NCBI GenBank assembly: GCA_023410055.1
Contig: JAEYQK010000024.1
Location: forward strand, 62,001-126,000
DNA from: Acidobacteriota bacterium
GTDB taxonomy: Bacteria; Acidobacteriota; Terriglobia; Terriglobales; Acidobacteriaceae
Direction of reading: 5' to 3'
DNA: 64,000 nucleotides
Part shown: one piece after another, positions 54,901 through 62,074 of the stretch
Layout: each line of letters starts with the position of its first letter
How positions within the stretch are numbered: position 1 is the first letter of the stretch
Translations under genes and position numbers: made by a program
The notes under the pieces: generated by a model
Databases searched by the model: none
Told to the model about the DNA's origin: nothing
The model's input: the letters and a program-made list of their open reading frames with translations, nothing else

Positions 54901-55826
54901 AGTATCGCAGCTTGCTCCAGCAAACTCTTCACCGCCCAAGCAGCCGCAGGAACCGCCGCAAGCACCGTTGAAGTGTTCACTGCCGCATAGGCATTGGCCA
55001 TCGCGACGATGGCGGCACTTGCGCTGGTTTGGTACACCGACGGAGTTGAAACGATGCTCACCGTAGAGTTTGCAATGCTAGCAACCGTCTGCGGCGCCAC
55101 TGCCTGTGCGTCCGGGTTGACGATTATTCTTGAGGCGCTTACGGCAACTTGGAGAGCGTTGCCAGGAGCAGCCGCCAAGACGGGGGCCTGGTTCACAGCC
55201 TGAACTGCGGCGTACCCCAGTGCGACGGCGCTGGCAGGATTCACGGCTACCAACCTCTCGGCCAAAGCTATTGCCTGAGCTGATATCGCCGCTATGAGGG
55301 TCGGGTTTCCGGTTGTTGCGGCTGCCTGGACCGTTGCTGCAGCCAATTGAGCCACTTGGTCCGGCATGAGACTGACCAGCGACGGACTAACGAATACCCG
55401 CGCCGCAGTTGCCAACACACTTTGCGTGTCTTGCGGGGCAGCGACTTGTACAGCGGTGCTGCGCACCGTATTGACAGCGGCACTTTCGGCGGCCACGGCC
55501 GCCATCGGATTCGTGAATAGCAGTCGCTCCCCTGCATTCGCTACTTCCGAGGCCAAGTTCGCCGCTTGGACTGGGTTTCCTCCACTCAGAGTCGCAATCG
55601 CGCGTTCGATCGCCGATTGATTACCGGTGTTTATGGCAGCCTGCAAAGCCGGGGGCAGGGTCGACGTCTGGGCATTCGCGGTATCCGTTGCTCCGCACAG
55701 GAGTAAGAGGATCGCGAACATGATGATGAGTTCGATCCGGAACCGCCGCTGAATTGTTGGGAGAAGGTCGTTAAAAGAAAGACGTTCCTGCCGTAAGTCC
55801 CATCCTAGAAGGATCCCAAGGCACAT
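51975..55826 (-). CDS. Large secreted protein: Ala-rich helical region, FG-GAP repeats, Ig-like and MBG domains
   Basis: 1283 residues. AAGGAG sits just upstream of the ATG at 55826, followed by a long N-region and the signal core FAILLLLCGATDTANAQ. Residues ~55-320 are an Ala/Val-rich tandem helical region (NPMAAVAAESAAVNT, NPASAVALGYAAVQA). Then an Ig-like domain, about seven FG-GAP/VCBS repeats (DFNSDGKQDLAAIDDQG, DGTFEPAPG style, Ca-binding DxNxDG loops), a putative-Ig domain, an MBG domain (VTYNGSAQAA) and a Big_3-like domain. The C-terminus ends after a hydrophobic helix and MTSCGG, an acidobacterial style of anchor. Adhesion or carbohydrate binding is likely, not proven. Confidence 0.85.
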   Translation of the reverse strand: MCLGILLGWDLRQERLSFNDLLPTIQRRFRIELIIMFAILLLLCGATDTANAQTSTLPPALQAAINTGNQSAIERAIATLSGGNPVQAANLASEVANAGERLLFTNPMAAVAAESAAVNTVRSTAVQVAAPQDTQSVLATAARVFVSPSLVSLMPDQVAQLAAATVQAAATTGNPTLIAAISAQAIALAERLVAVNPASAVALGYAAVQAVNQAPVLAAAPGNALQVAVSASRIIVNPDAQAVAPQTVASIANSTVSIVSTPSVYQTSASAAIVAMANAYAAVNTSTVLAAVPAAAWAVKSLLEQAAILNPSGAVEIQNIINAYEPANPTIALATTSATPSPSQLGQTVSIGTTISPSSEAGNLSGKFTFYDGARVLGTGGRNDTAVSLDTATLSAGTHKLWVHYQEPAGGTYNSANSGVASLRVTTIAAAAVIAGPSLSVVGNRAVVSGDFNSDGKQDLAAIDDQGRVSIFLGKGDGTFEPAPGSPIAFSSSALSAIVIADFNQDGNQDFAVADSNQIYLLLGNDDGSFSNGGVLTRSGQICGVVAADFNGDGRADLAVADSSSNDVTVYLGNGDATFTVTSPFAIPGGASPSGLAVALVDNDTIPDLVVPSTNDSVLVFLGHGDGTFAAPSTVSITEGTPSKVEIADYNGDGFADLAVISPSTGIVSLFMGDGGGTFTSGAALTTPSGSGIVRSGDFNGDGKLDLFIASSLSGNLSVFLGNGDGTFQAQHTLAHLDSVKDLVLGEFNGDARTDLVVADYNNSSVDILLGSTAIPVTLSPSSLSDGVYGLAYSVTVSATGGVAPYTYAVSNGRLPGGLALTSSGVLSGTPTSAGSHAFTVTATDVNGSEGSRDFTLVVWKPIPPVLSVTNSQVTYNGSAQAATVAGSVAGTVSNVKYNGSSTLPTNVGTYAVTADFTPTDTNNYNSLSGASAGNFTISKAAAAVTPNDASKTYGVPDPTFTGALSGFMAEDRVTAAYSRTAGETVAGSPYTISAALSPAAVLGNYDVTYGTAAFTITKAVTSAALQTSAANVMLKSDVVLTAKVTSPNGAPTGSVTFLDGTTVLGSGAVDNGGTATLTVSTLAGGAHNLTAVYGGDSNFSGSASTATNLSVQDFQLAIAGGSVTSVTVLPGAVATYQLTLSPTGGTSFPAAVTLALTGLPAGATYTITPATIAAGSGTQTITVRVQTAKVAASLHRGGTRTVLLGLALLPMLGLVHLGWAGARRNKRAVLMLCLLLTFGILGMTSCGGEPGFMKQASQTYNLQLNATSGALQHSAALTLIVQ

Positions 55827-56153
55827 CGAGCACTCCTTGCTTACCCATTGGCGGCTGCCATCGTGCAGCTTAATTTGTGGAAAAACTCGGAACCCGGGTA
55901 TGAGCTTCAGTGGGAGAGAGAAACAGACGGCGAGTGCGTCTGCACTCAGTCCGCTCTCCGACACAGACTTACTGGGAGCTCCCGTAAATGAATAGCATGC
56001 CAATCTGAAACAAAGAACGTAACGAAGGTAACCTCTGGCAGAGGCCCAGTTCTACATCGCGGCGCATGCGCGAGCGGAACAGCTATGTGTGCGACTTGAG
56101 CCACCGCCAGTACGCGCGCATCCTCTCGATCTAACTGAAAGTTTTCGTCGGTG
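55827..56153. other. Upstream region of the FG-GAP gene
   Basis: 327 bp between nfo and the FG-GAP gene, both on the minus strand. A TG-C-TATTCA extended -10-like box is at 55989-55997 on the minus strand, predicting a leader of about 155 nt. No gene is seen. Confidence 0.45.
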
Positions 56154-57107
56154 TCAGGGCGCGACCAATTTTTTCAATGCGTCCACGTTGCGCTGGTCGT
56201 CGCCGGGATTGTCGATGGGGGTCTCGGCGATGAAGGCCGCGTGGGCGGTGCGCTTGTCGTTCAACAGCCAGCGGAATGGATCAAGGCCAATCGTGCCTTC
56301 GCCGATGCAAGCGTGGCGATCGAGGTGTGATCCGCAGGCGGCCTTGGCGTCGTTGCAGTGCCAAACCCTCACGTCATCGAGACCGATGGTCTGATCGATC
56401 AATCCCAACGTCTGCTCGAAGCCTTCTTTGCTGACGATGTCGTATCCGGCCACGTGCGTATGACACGTGTCAATGCAGACTGCGGCGGGAACGACGCCCT
56501 TCAGGATGGCCACGAGTTCGGCGACATGCTCGAATTTGCTGCCCAGCGAGAACTCGGCTCCCGCTGTGTTTTCAATGAGAATCGTCAGCCCGCCCTGCTT
56601 CAGATCGTAACCGTTGATCGCTTCGACGATTCCGGTCGCAACACGGCGAAGCCCCTCTTCCCTGCTGTGTCCGCGAAATGAGCCCGGATGAAGAACGAGA
56701 TAATCCGCGCAGAGGGCCAGAGCACGTTCGACCTCGCCACGGAAGGCGTCGACCGACTTGCGGTGAAACTCGGGATTGCCTCCGGCGAGATTGACAAGGT
56801 AGTTCGTGTGAATCACGAGCGGGCTGATGCCGTACTGCTTCCGGAGTTCGCTCATCACCTCGCATTGCGACTTGGCCAGCGAGTAGGGTTTCCATTGACG
56901 CGGGCTGGACGAGAATATCTGGAAGGTGTTGCAGCCGAGGCGGTAGGCGCGTTCTGCAGCGGTTTCGACTCCGCCCTGCGTGGACGTGTGTATCCCGATG
57001 CGGCGCGAGGTGAGTCTCGGCGGATGCGCCGGACGCGGTGGCATGTGCTTCAGGTTCTGTTCCTGGGCAATACTGATCGGCATAGGCTTGTGCTTAGGAT
57101 GCTGCAC
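56154..57107 (-). CDS. nfo: Endonuclease IV (AP endonuclease)
   Basis: 317 residues. Trinuclear-zinc TIM-barrel endonuclease that incises abasic sites. Ligand motifs are present: VIHTNYLVNLAG, LVLHPGS, ILIENTAGAE, CIDTCHTHVAGYD, VWHCNDAK and DRHACIGEGTIG. N-terminal extension of about 30 residues is rich in Pro/Lys/His. Start codon uncertain: GTG at 57107 or ATG at 57083. A second base-excision enzyme (nth) is 40 kb away. Confidence 0.93.
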   Translation of the reverse strand: MQHPKHKPMPISIAQEQNLKHMPPRPAHPPRLTSRRIGIHTSTQGGVETAAERAYRLGCNTFQIFSSSPRQWKPYSLAKSQCEVMSELRKQYGISPLVIHTNYLVNLAGGNPEFHRKSVDAFRGEVERALALCADYLVLHPGSFRGHSREEGLRRVATGIVEAINGYDLKQGGLTILIENTAGAEFSLGSKFEHVAELVAILKGVVPAAVCIDTCHTHVAGYDIVSKEGFEQTLGLIDQTIGLDDVRVWHCNDAKAACGSHLDRHACIGEGTIGLDPFRWLLNDKRTAHAAFIAETPIDNPGDDQRNVDALKKLVAP

Positions 57108-57158
57108 GTAGAGTGAGAGAATCTACTTGCACGGCTCTTTCATCACATTCATTTCTGC

Positions 57159-58163
57159 ATGAGCACAAAACAGAACTGGCCTCTCTCCGATCATTTTAAT
57201 GGGCGGCGCTTTCACAACCCCGTTCCGCGAACACATGGCTTCGCCGACCTGCTGCGCTGGATCGCGAATCGAAAACAGGGTTACTGGCCGGAGACTACGA
57301 GCAACACATATGCTCCCGCTCCGCCGAAACGGGTGGCTGATCTGCGCGTAACCTTCATCGGGCACACCACTCTGTTGGTTCAGATGAATGGGTTGAACAT
57401 CCTCACGGACCCAATCTGGTCGATGCGTGCGAGTCCTGTGAACTGGGCCGGACCTCGGCGACGAGCCATGCCGGGGATCCGCTTTGAGGACTTGCCGCCG
57501 ATCGATGCCGTGTTATTAAGCCACGACCATTACGATCACTTCGATGTGCCGACGCTGGAGCGACTAGCTGCGGAACACAACCCTGTGTTTGTCGCCGGGT
57601 TGGGAAACGACCGTCGGCTTGCGGAGATCGGCATCAAGAACACAGTTGCACTCGACTGGTGGAGTTCACATCGGCTCAATGACAACCTACGTTTAACAGC
57701 CGTACCGGCGCGCCACTTCTCGGGACGAAACCCGTTTGATCGCGACACCACCCTGTGGTGCGGATTCGTCGTGCAAGGGTCGGCGGGATGCGTGTATTTC
57801 GCTGGCGACACCGGATTTGGGGATCATTTCGCTGAGATAAGGGAACGGTTCGCGCCTATACGTGTCGCGCTGCTTCCGATTGGGGCTTTTCGGCCGGAAT
57901 GGTTCATGGGAGAAGTACATTGCACTCCGCGAGAAGCCGTGGAGGCGCACCGGATACTGTCGCCAACCGTGAGTGTTGCAACGCACTTCGGAACGTTTCC
58001 GCTCGCCGACGATGGGCAGACCGAACCGGTCGAACGATTGCAGGAGCTGGTCACCCCGCTCAAGCCAGAATCAGGCTTGAACGGGGCACCACCGGAGATT
58101 CCGAACGGTAATGAATTCTGGGTTCTAGGCTTCGGAGAAGGCCGCGATGTCCCTCAGCCTTAA
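57159..58163 (+). CDS. MBL-fold metallo-hydrolase (NAPE-PLD/UlaG-like)
   Basis: 334 residues. The dinuclear-metal site is complete: SHDHYDH, the strand ending VPARHFSGRNPFD, FAGDTGFGDHF and THFGTFPL. The group is close to N-acyl-phosphatidylethanolamine phospholipase D-like hydrolases (WAGPRRRAMPGI). The C-terminal ~12 codons before NGNEFWVLGFGE are hairpin element copy 7. It is divergent from nfo with a 51-bp spacer. No signal peptide is visible. Substrate unknown. Confidence 0.87.
   Translation: MSTKQNWPLSDHFNGRRFHNPVPRTHGFADLLRWIANRKQGYWPETTSNTYAPAPPKRVADLRVTFIGHTTLLVQMNGLNILTDPIWSMRASPVNWAGPRRRAMPGIRFEDLPPIDAVLLSHDHYDHFDVPTLERLAAEHNPVFVAGLGNDRRLAEIGIKNTVALDWWSSHRLNDNLRLTAVPARHFSGRNPFDRDTTLWCGFVVQGSAGCVYFAGDTGFGDHFAEIRERFAPIRVALLPIGAFRPEWFMGEVHCTPREAVEAHRILSPTVSVATHFGTFPLADDGQTEPVERLQELVTPLKPESGLNGAPPEIPNGNEFWVLGFGEGRDVPQP
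58054..58090 (-). repeat. GGTGCCCC hairpin element, copy 7 (inside the metallo-hydrolase gene)
   Basis: CCCCGCTCAAGCC (58054-58066), 7-nt loop, GGCTTGAACGGGG (58074-58086), then CACC. One mismatch in 13 pairs. It encodes TPLKPESGLNGAP. Confidence 0.85.
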
Positions 58164-58221
58164 TGCTACTAGCCACTGACCGCCAGCTCACAGTAAACTG
58201 AGTGTTCTTCGAGGGAACATC

Positions 58222-59283
58222 ATGTTGGTAGTTATGCGGGCGCAGGCCACGGAAACACAGGTACGCGCCGTTTGCGACAGAATCGAATCGCTCGGATATC
58301 GTGCACACGCCATTCCTGGAGAGCAGCGTACCGCTATTGGGATCACGGGCAATAAAGGCATGGTCGAAGCGGCGACTTTAGAGGAGATGGCTGGCGTTCA
58401 GGAAGTGATCCGCGTCAGCAAGCCTTACAAGTTGGTCAGCCGCGATGTGAAGCACGAGAACACGGTTATCACTTTCGCCGGCAGTAGCGCGACGATTGGT
58501 GGCGAGAACATCGCCGTGATCGCGGGACCGTGTGCCGTCGAGACTCGCGAACAGGCGTTTGCCGTCGCTGAACGCGTGGCGCGAACGGGCGCGCAGTTTT
58601 TCCGCGGCGGCGCGTACAAGCCGAGAACCTCGCCGTACTCTTTCCAAGGACTAGGGCTGAACGGCCTGAAGATTCTCGCCGAGATTCGCGAGCACTTCGG
58701 GTTGCGTATCGTCACCGAGGCCATCGATCACGAGTCGTTGGAGCAGGTTGAGCAGTATGCGGATGTAATTCAGATCGGCGCTCGCAACATGCAGAACTTC
58801 TCGTTGCTGAAGCGCGCGGGAAGATCGTCCAAGCCGGTGCTGCTCAAGCGCGGTATTGCGGCGACGCTGGAAGAGTTCCTGATGGCGGCCGAGTACGTGA
58901 TGAGCGAGGGCAACTACAATGTGATCCTCTGCGAACGCGGCGTGCGCACTTTTGCCGATCACACGCGGAATACGCTGGACCTGAGTATTGTTCCGGCCGT
59001 ACAGCGGCTTTCACACCTGCCGATCCTCGTCGATCCGAGCCACGGAACGGGAAAGCGCAATAAGGTTCTGCCGTTGTCGCGAGCGGCGGTGGCGGTCGGA
59101 GCCGACGGGTTAATCGTCGAAGTGCATTGCGACCCTGACCGAGCTATGTCAGACGGAGTACAATCGCTTTATCCTGATCAGTTTGATGAATTGATGTCAG
59201 AGGTTCGGCAGATCGCAGGTGTCGTACACCGCAAGGTTGCGGAAGTGGCACAGAGCGCGAGCGTCCCTGCCTCACACGACTAA
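58222..59283 (+). CDS. aroF: 3-deoxy-7-phosphoheptulonate synthase (DAHP synthase), type Ib with N-terminal regulatory domain
   Basis: 353 residues. First enzyme of the shikimate pathway. The N-terminal ~70 residues (MLVVMRAQATETQVRAVCDR) form the ferredoxin-like regulatory domain of the Thermotoga type. The barrel follows with IAVIAGPCAVET, GAQFFRGGAYKPRTSPYSF, QIGARNMQNF, VLLKRGIAATLEEFL and LVDPSHGTGKRN. The metal-binding Cys is C119-type in GPCAVE. GAGGGAA precedes the ATG. It is followed after 1 bp by the beta-propeller lipoprotein gene. Confidence 0.95.
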   Translation: MLVVMRAQATETQVRAVCDRIESLGYRAHAIPGEQRTAIGITGNKGMVEAATLEEMAGVQEVIRVSKPYKLVSRDVKHENTVITFAGSSATIGGENIAVIAGPCAVETREQAFAVAERVARTGAQFFRGGAYKPRTSPYSFQGLGLNGLKILAEIREHFGLRIVTEAIDHESLEQVEQYADVIQIGARNMQNFSLLKRAGRSSKPVLLKRGIAATLEEFLMAAEYVMSEGNYNVILCERGVRTFADHTRNTLDLSIVPAVQRLSHLPILVDPSHGTGKRNKVLPLSRAAVAVGADGLIVEVHCDPDRAMSDGVQSLYPDQFDELMSEVRQIAGVVHRKVAEVAQSASVPASHD

Positions 59284-59284
59284 A

Positions 59285-60436
59285 GTGAGAGAGAAGAAAT
59301 CGGCTGTTCCCATCGTCGGATTGCTGTGCCTTGCAGTGACTCTGATTTTCACTGCCTGCACCAGCAGGCATGACATCCCCAGCAACTACCGCGAATACGC
59401 GTACGTCAGCAACGGCGGCAACGGTACAGTCAGTGTGATTGACCTGCTCAACTTGCGCCCAGTCACGACGATCGCTGTAGGCAAGAACCCGACAGGCTTG
59501 ACGGCCAATCCCAAGAAGAATGAGATCTACGCCGTCAACACGGATTCGGCTAACGTCAGCGTGATTGACACCGAAAAGGGGCAAGTCGTCGCAACCGTCG
59601 GAGTGCACGGAAGTCCGTACTTCATATCAGTCTCATCAGATGGCAAACGCGGCTACGTAGCGAATTCGGCTTCTTCGAACGTCTCCGTGATTGATCTCGA
59701 GAAACGCGCAGTGCTCAGCAACATTCGCGTCGGCAATGGGCCCGGGCTGGCCCGCATCTCCGAGGATGGAAAAACTCTGGTCGTCAGCAATCGGGCTGAT
59801 AATACCGTCTCGATCGTTGATGCCGAAAAGTTCACGGTGCGCGCGACGATCCCTGTCTGCAAACAACCTGAAGACATTGCGATTTTGCCTTGGAACGACA
59901 AGGCTTTCGTTTCATGCAGTGGATCGGCACAAGTGGCGTCGATTGACCTCAAGACGAATCAGGTCCTCGCGTTGCTCGATGTGGGCCACACGCCTGTGAG
60001 TTTGGCGCTCAAGCCCGACGGCGGCGAACTCTTCGTTCCGAACTTCAACTCTCAGACGATTTCGACAATTGAAACCGGCACTAACGAAGTTGCGGGGAGC
60101 TTCTTGATCGGGGACAAACCGGCGCGTGGAATCGTCAGCCCCGACAACTCGACGCTTTACGTCAGCAACTTCGGAAGCAATTCGGTGTCGATCTTCGGAA
60201 TCGACAACAGCAAGCTGCAGATGACCATTGGCGTTGGCACGGGCCCTGAAGCAATGGCTTTCTCACCGAATCGAATGTTCCTGCTGGTCCTCGATACGCA
60301 AGGCGCCGACGTTGCCGCGATTCGCATCACGGAACACCGATACGGAAAGATAACTTCGCCAGCAGCACTGTACACAACGATTCCCGTTGGTTCGCAGCCG
60401 CATGACATCGCCGTGAAGGCGTTCACGGTGAGGTAG
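59285..60436 (+). CDS. YncE-like beta-propeller lipoprotein
   Basis: 383 residues from the GTG at 59285. A signal peptide ends in LIFTAC, a lipobox. The rest comprises seven-blade-like repeats of about 42 residues with the pattern YVSNGGNGTVSVIDL, YAVNTDSANVSVIDT, YVANSASSNVSVIDL, VVSNRADNTVSIVDA. The family includes YncE and surface-layer propellers; the function is unknown. Translation may be coupled to aroF, whose stop is 1 bp upstream. Confidence 0.85.
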   Translation: MREKKSAVPIVGLLCLAVTLIFTACTSRHDIPSNYREYAYVSNGGNGTVSVIDLLNLRPVTTIAVGKNPTGLTANPKKNEIYAVNTDSANVSVIDTEKGQVVATVGVHGSPYFISVSSDGKRGYVANSASSNVSVIDLEKRAVLSNIRVGNGPGLARISEDGKTLVVSNRADNTVSIVDAEKFTVRATIPVCKQPEDIAILPWNDKAFVSCSGSAQVASIDLKTNQVLALLDVGHTPVSLALKPDGGELFVPNFNSQTISTIETGTNEVAGSFLIGDKPARGIVSPDNSTLYVSNFGSNSVSIFGIDNSKLQMTIGVGTGPEAMAFSPNRMFLLVLDTQGADVAAIRITEHRYGKITSPAALYTTIPVGSQPHDIAVKAFTVR

Positions 60437-60462
60437 AATCAGGCACACGATCACACCTGGTT

Positions 60463-60471
60463 TGCTACACT
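60463..60471 (+). promoter_or_regulatory. Extended -10 of murB, leaderless spacing
   Basis: TG-C-TACACT ends 8 nt before the GTG at 60480. No ribosome-binding site. It argues that GTG 60480, not the TTG at 60462 inside the box, is the start. Confidence 0.5.
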
Positions 60472-60479
60472 GCCCCACA

Positions 60480-61571
60480 GTGAAGATTCAGGAACAAGTT
60501 GCGCTGGCGCCGTTGACCACCATGAAAGTCGGTGGCCCGGCGCGGTACTTCGTCGAGGCCGAGACATCCGAAGACACTCGAGAGGCGATTGCATTCGCAC
60601 GTTCGCGGAACTTGCCCTTCTTCGTCTTGGGCGGGGGGAGCAATCTCGTGGTCGCCGACGCTGGGTTCGACGGCGTAGTTGTAAAGATTGCGTTGCGCGG
60701 GATCAAGGAGATTGGCCCACATATGCCAAAAGGGGGCAGATATGGGGCACCAGCTGCTACTGATGCTGAAGACCATCTCATCTTCGAGGTAGGTGCCGGC
60801 CAGGATTGGGACAACTTCGTCGCGCACGCTGTCGAACGCGACTGCGCCGGACTGGAGTGCCTGAGCGGAATTCCGGGCACCGTCGGTGCGACACCGGTGC
60901 AGAACGTCGGGGCATATGGGCAGGAGGTCGCGGAGACGATCATCAGCGTCAAGGCGCTTGAGATCGAGAGCGGACGCGAGTGCGGGTTCACCAACACGGA
61001 ATGCGGGTTCGCTTACAGGACGAGCCGGTTCAATACGGTGGATCGAGGACGGTTCGTCATTCTAGGTGTTACGTTCGCGTTGCGTCCGAGCGGCGCGCCA
61101 AAGATCGCGTACGGAGATCTGAAGAAGTGTTTCGCTCAGAATGCTAGACCGACGCTGGCGGAAGTCAGAGATGCGGTGCTCGCGGTGCGCCGTGGCAAGG
61201 GGATGGTGGTCGCGAACGACGATCCCGATAGCCGGAGTGCGGGATCGTTTTTCAAGAACCCGATGTTGAGCGAAGCGCAATTCCGTGACTTGGAGCAGCG
61301 GGCGGGCGCGCGTGGATTGACGATTCCGAGTTATCCGGCCTTGGCATCGCAACACAAGGTTTCGGCAGCTTGGCTGATCGAGCAGGCTGGATTTCCGAGA
61401 GGCTACGCGAAGGGACCGGTCGGGATTTCGACCAAACATACGCTGGCGATCGTGAATCGTGGTGGCGCAAAGGCGGCGGATATCATAGCCCTGAAAGACG
61501 AGATTCAAGGCGGCGTGAGACATCAGTTTGGGATTGAGTTGCAGCCAGAGCCGGTTTTTCTTGGATTCTGA
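60480..61571 (+). CDS. murB: UDP-N-acetylenolpyruvoylglucosamine reductase (MurB)
   Basis: 363 residues. FAD-dependent reductase making UDP-MurNAc. FAD motifs TTMKVGGPARYFVEA and VLGGGSNLVVADAGF, then ECLSGIPGTVGATPVQNVGAYGQE, the type I motif CGFAYRTSRF, catalytic-type SAGSFFKNP and the terminal Glu in ELQPEPVFLG. About 13 residues (PHMPKGGRYGAP, ~80-91) between GIKEIG and the following AGAGQDW-type strand are hairpin element copy 8 in frame, and with the DAEDHL that follows they make the loop longer than usual. GTG start. Confidence 0.95.
   Translation: MKIQEQVALAPLTTMKVGGPARYFVEAETSEDTREAIAFARSRNLPFFVLGGGSNLVVADAGFDGVVVKIALRGIKEIGPHMPKGGRYGAPAATDAEDHLIFEVGAGQDWDNFVAHAVERDCAGLECLSGIPGTVGATPVQNVGAYGQEVAETIISVKALEIESGRECGFTNTECGFAYRTSRFNTVDRGRFVILGVTFALRPSGAPKIAYGDLKKCFAQNARPTLAEVRDAVLAVRRGKGMVVANDDPDSRSAGSFFKNPMLSEAQFRDLEQRAGARGLTIPSYPALASQHKVSAAWLIEQAGFPRGYAKGPVGISTKHTLAIVNRGGAKAADIIALKDEIQGGVRHQFGIELQPEPVFLGF
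60715..60751 (-). repeat. GGTGCCCC hairpin element, copy 8 (inside murB, reverse)
   Basis: Read on the minus strand: GGTGCCCCATATCTGCC, a 7-nt loop and GGCATATGTGGGC. It matches copy 6 at 16 of the first 17 bases. The arms are imperfectly paired. Confidence 0.8.
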
Positions 61572-61607
61572 AGTTTCTGCCGGACTGGAGTCCGGAGCTA
61601 CGAAGAA

Positions 61608-61628
61608 CGGCCTCCGATGCGGAGGCCG
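61608..61628. terminator. Terminator between convergent murB and zinc-ribbon genes
   Basis: 8-bp perfect stem CGGCCTCC / GGAGGCCG with 5-nt loop. Plus-strand tail TATCCGTTTCTTC. A second hairpin CCGGACT-GG-AGTCCGG is at 61580-61595. Confidence 0.65.
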
Positions 61629-61652
61629 TATCCGTTTCTTCAATTCTCTCGA

Positions 61653-61832
61653 CTAGAGCTTCTCGTAGAACTCGCACGCGGAACACGAGATGTAGACGCC
61701 GCCGGGGACGTCGCGCTCGCGGTCTTTCACGCGCTTAACGATGCGGGTCGGCTTGCCGCACTTGGGACAGTCGGTGCTCTTCGTGGTGTCCATGATCTTT
61801 TTGCGGTCAGCTGTTTTTGCGATCTTCGCCAT
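61653..61832 (-). CDS. 59-residue zinc-ribbon protein
   Basis: Start ATG at 61832 preceded by AGGAGAAGGAA, a good ribosome-binding site. The sequence reads MAKIAKTADRKK, then CPKCGKPTRIVKRVKDRERD and ISCSACEFYEKL. The two CxxC knuckles (C22/C25 and C50/C53) make a compact zinc ribbon resembling topoisomerase C-terminal or Trm112-like modules. Function unknown; nucleic-acid or protein binding are both possible. It is convergent with murB. Confidence 0.75.
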   Translation of the reverse strand: MAKIAKTADRKKIMDTTKSTDCPKCGKPTRIVKRVKDRERDVPGGVYISCSACEFYEKL

Positions 61833-62074
61833 TTCCTTCTCCTGACAATATGCCGGCAGCGCTCGTCATCATTATCTCCCTGCCGGATGGCTGGGCTTAT
61901 GTCGGTTCTAAGCGGCCGATTCGATTTGAAATCTTCGGGGTATCCGAAACTCGATTTTACATGAGTAGCCCACATTCTTGAAACAATGATGGTTGCGCCA
62001 TTTGACCTCGCCGCTGGACCTCTGGTACTTTCAACAGTTTTGCGGGCCACCAATTCCCTACCGGCGAGGCACGT

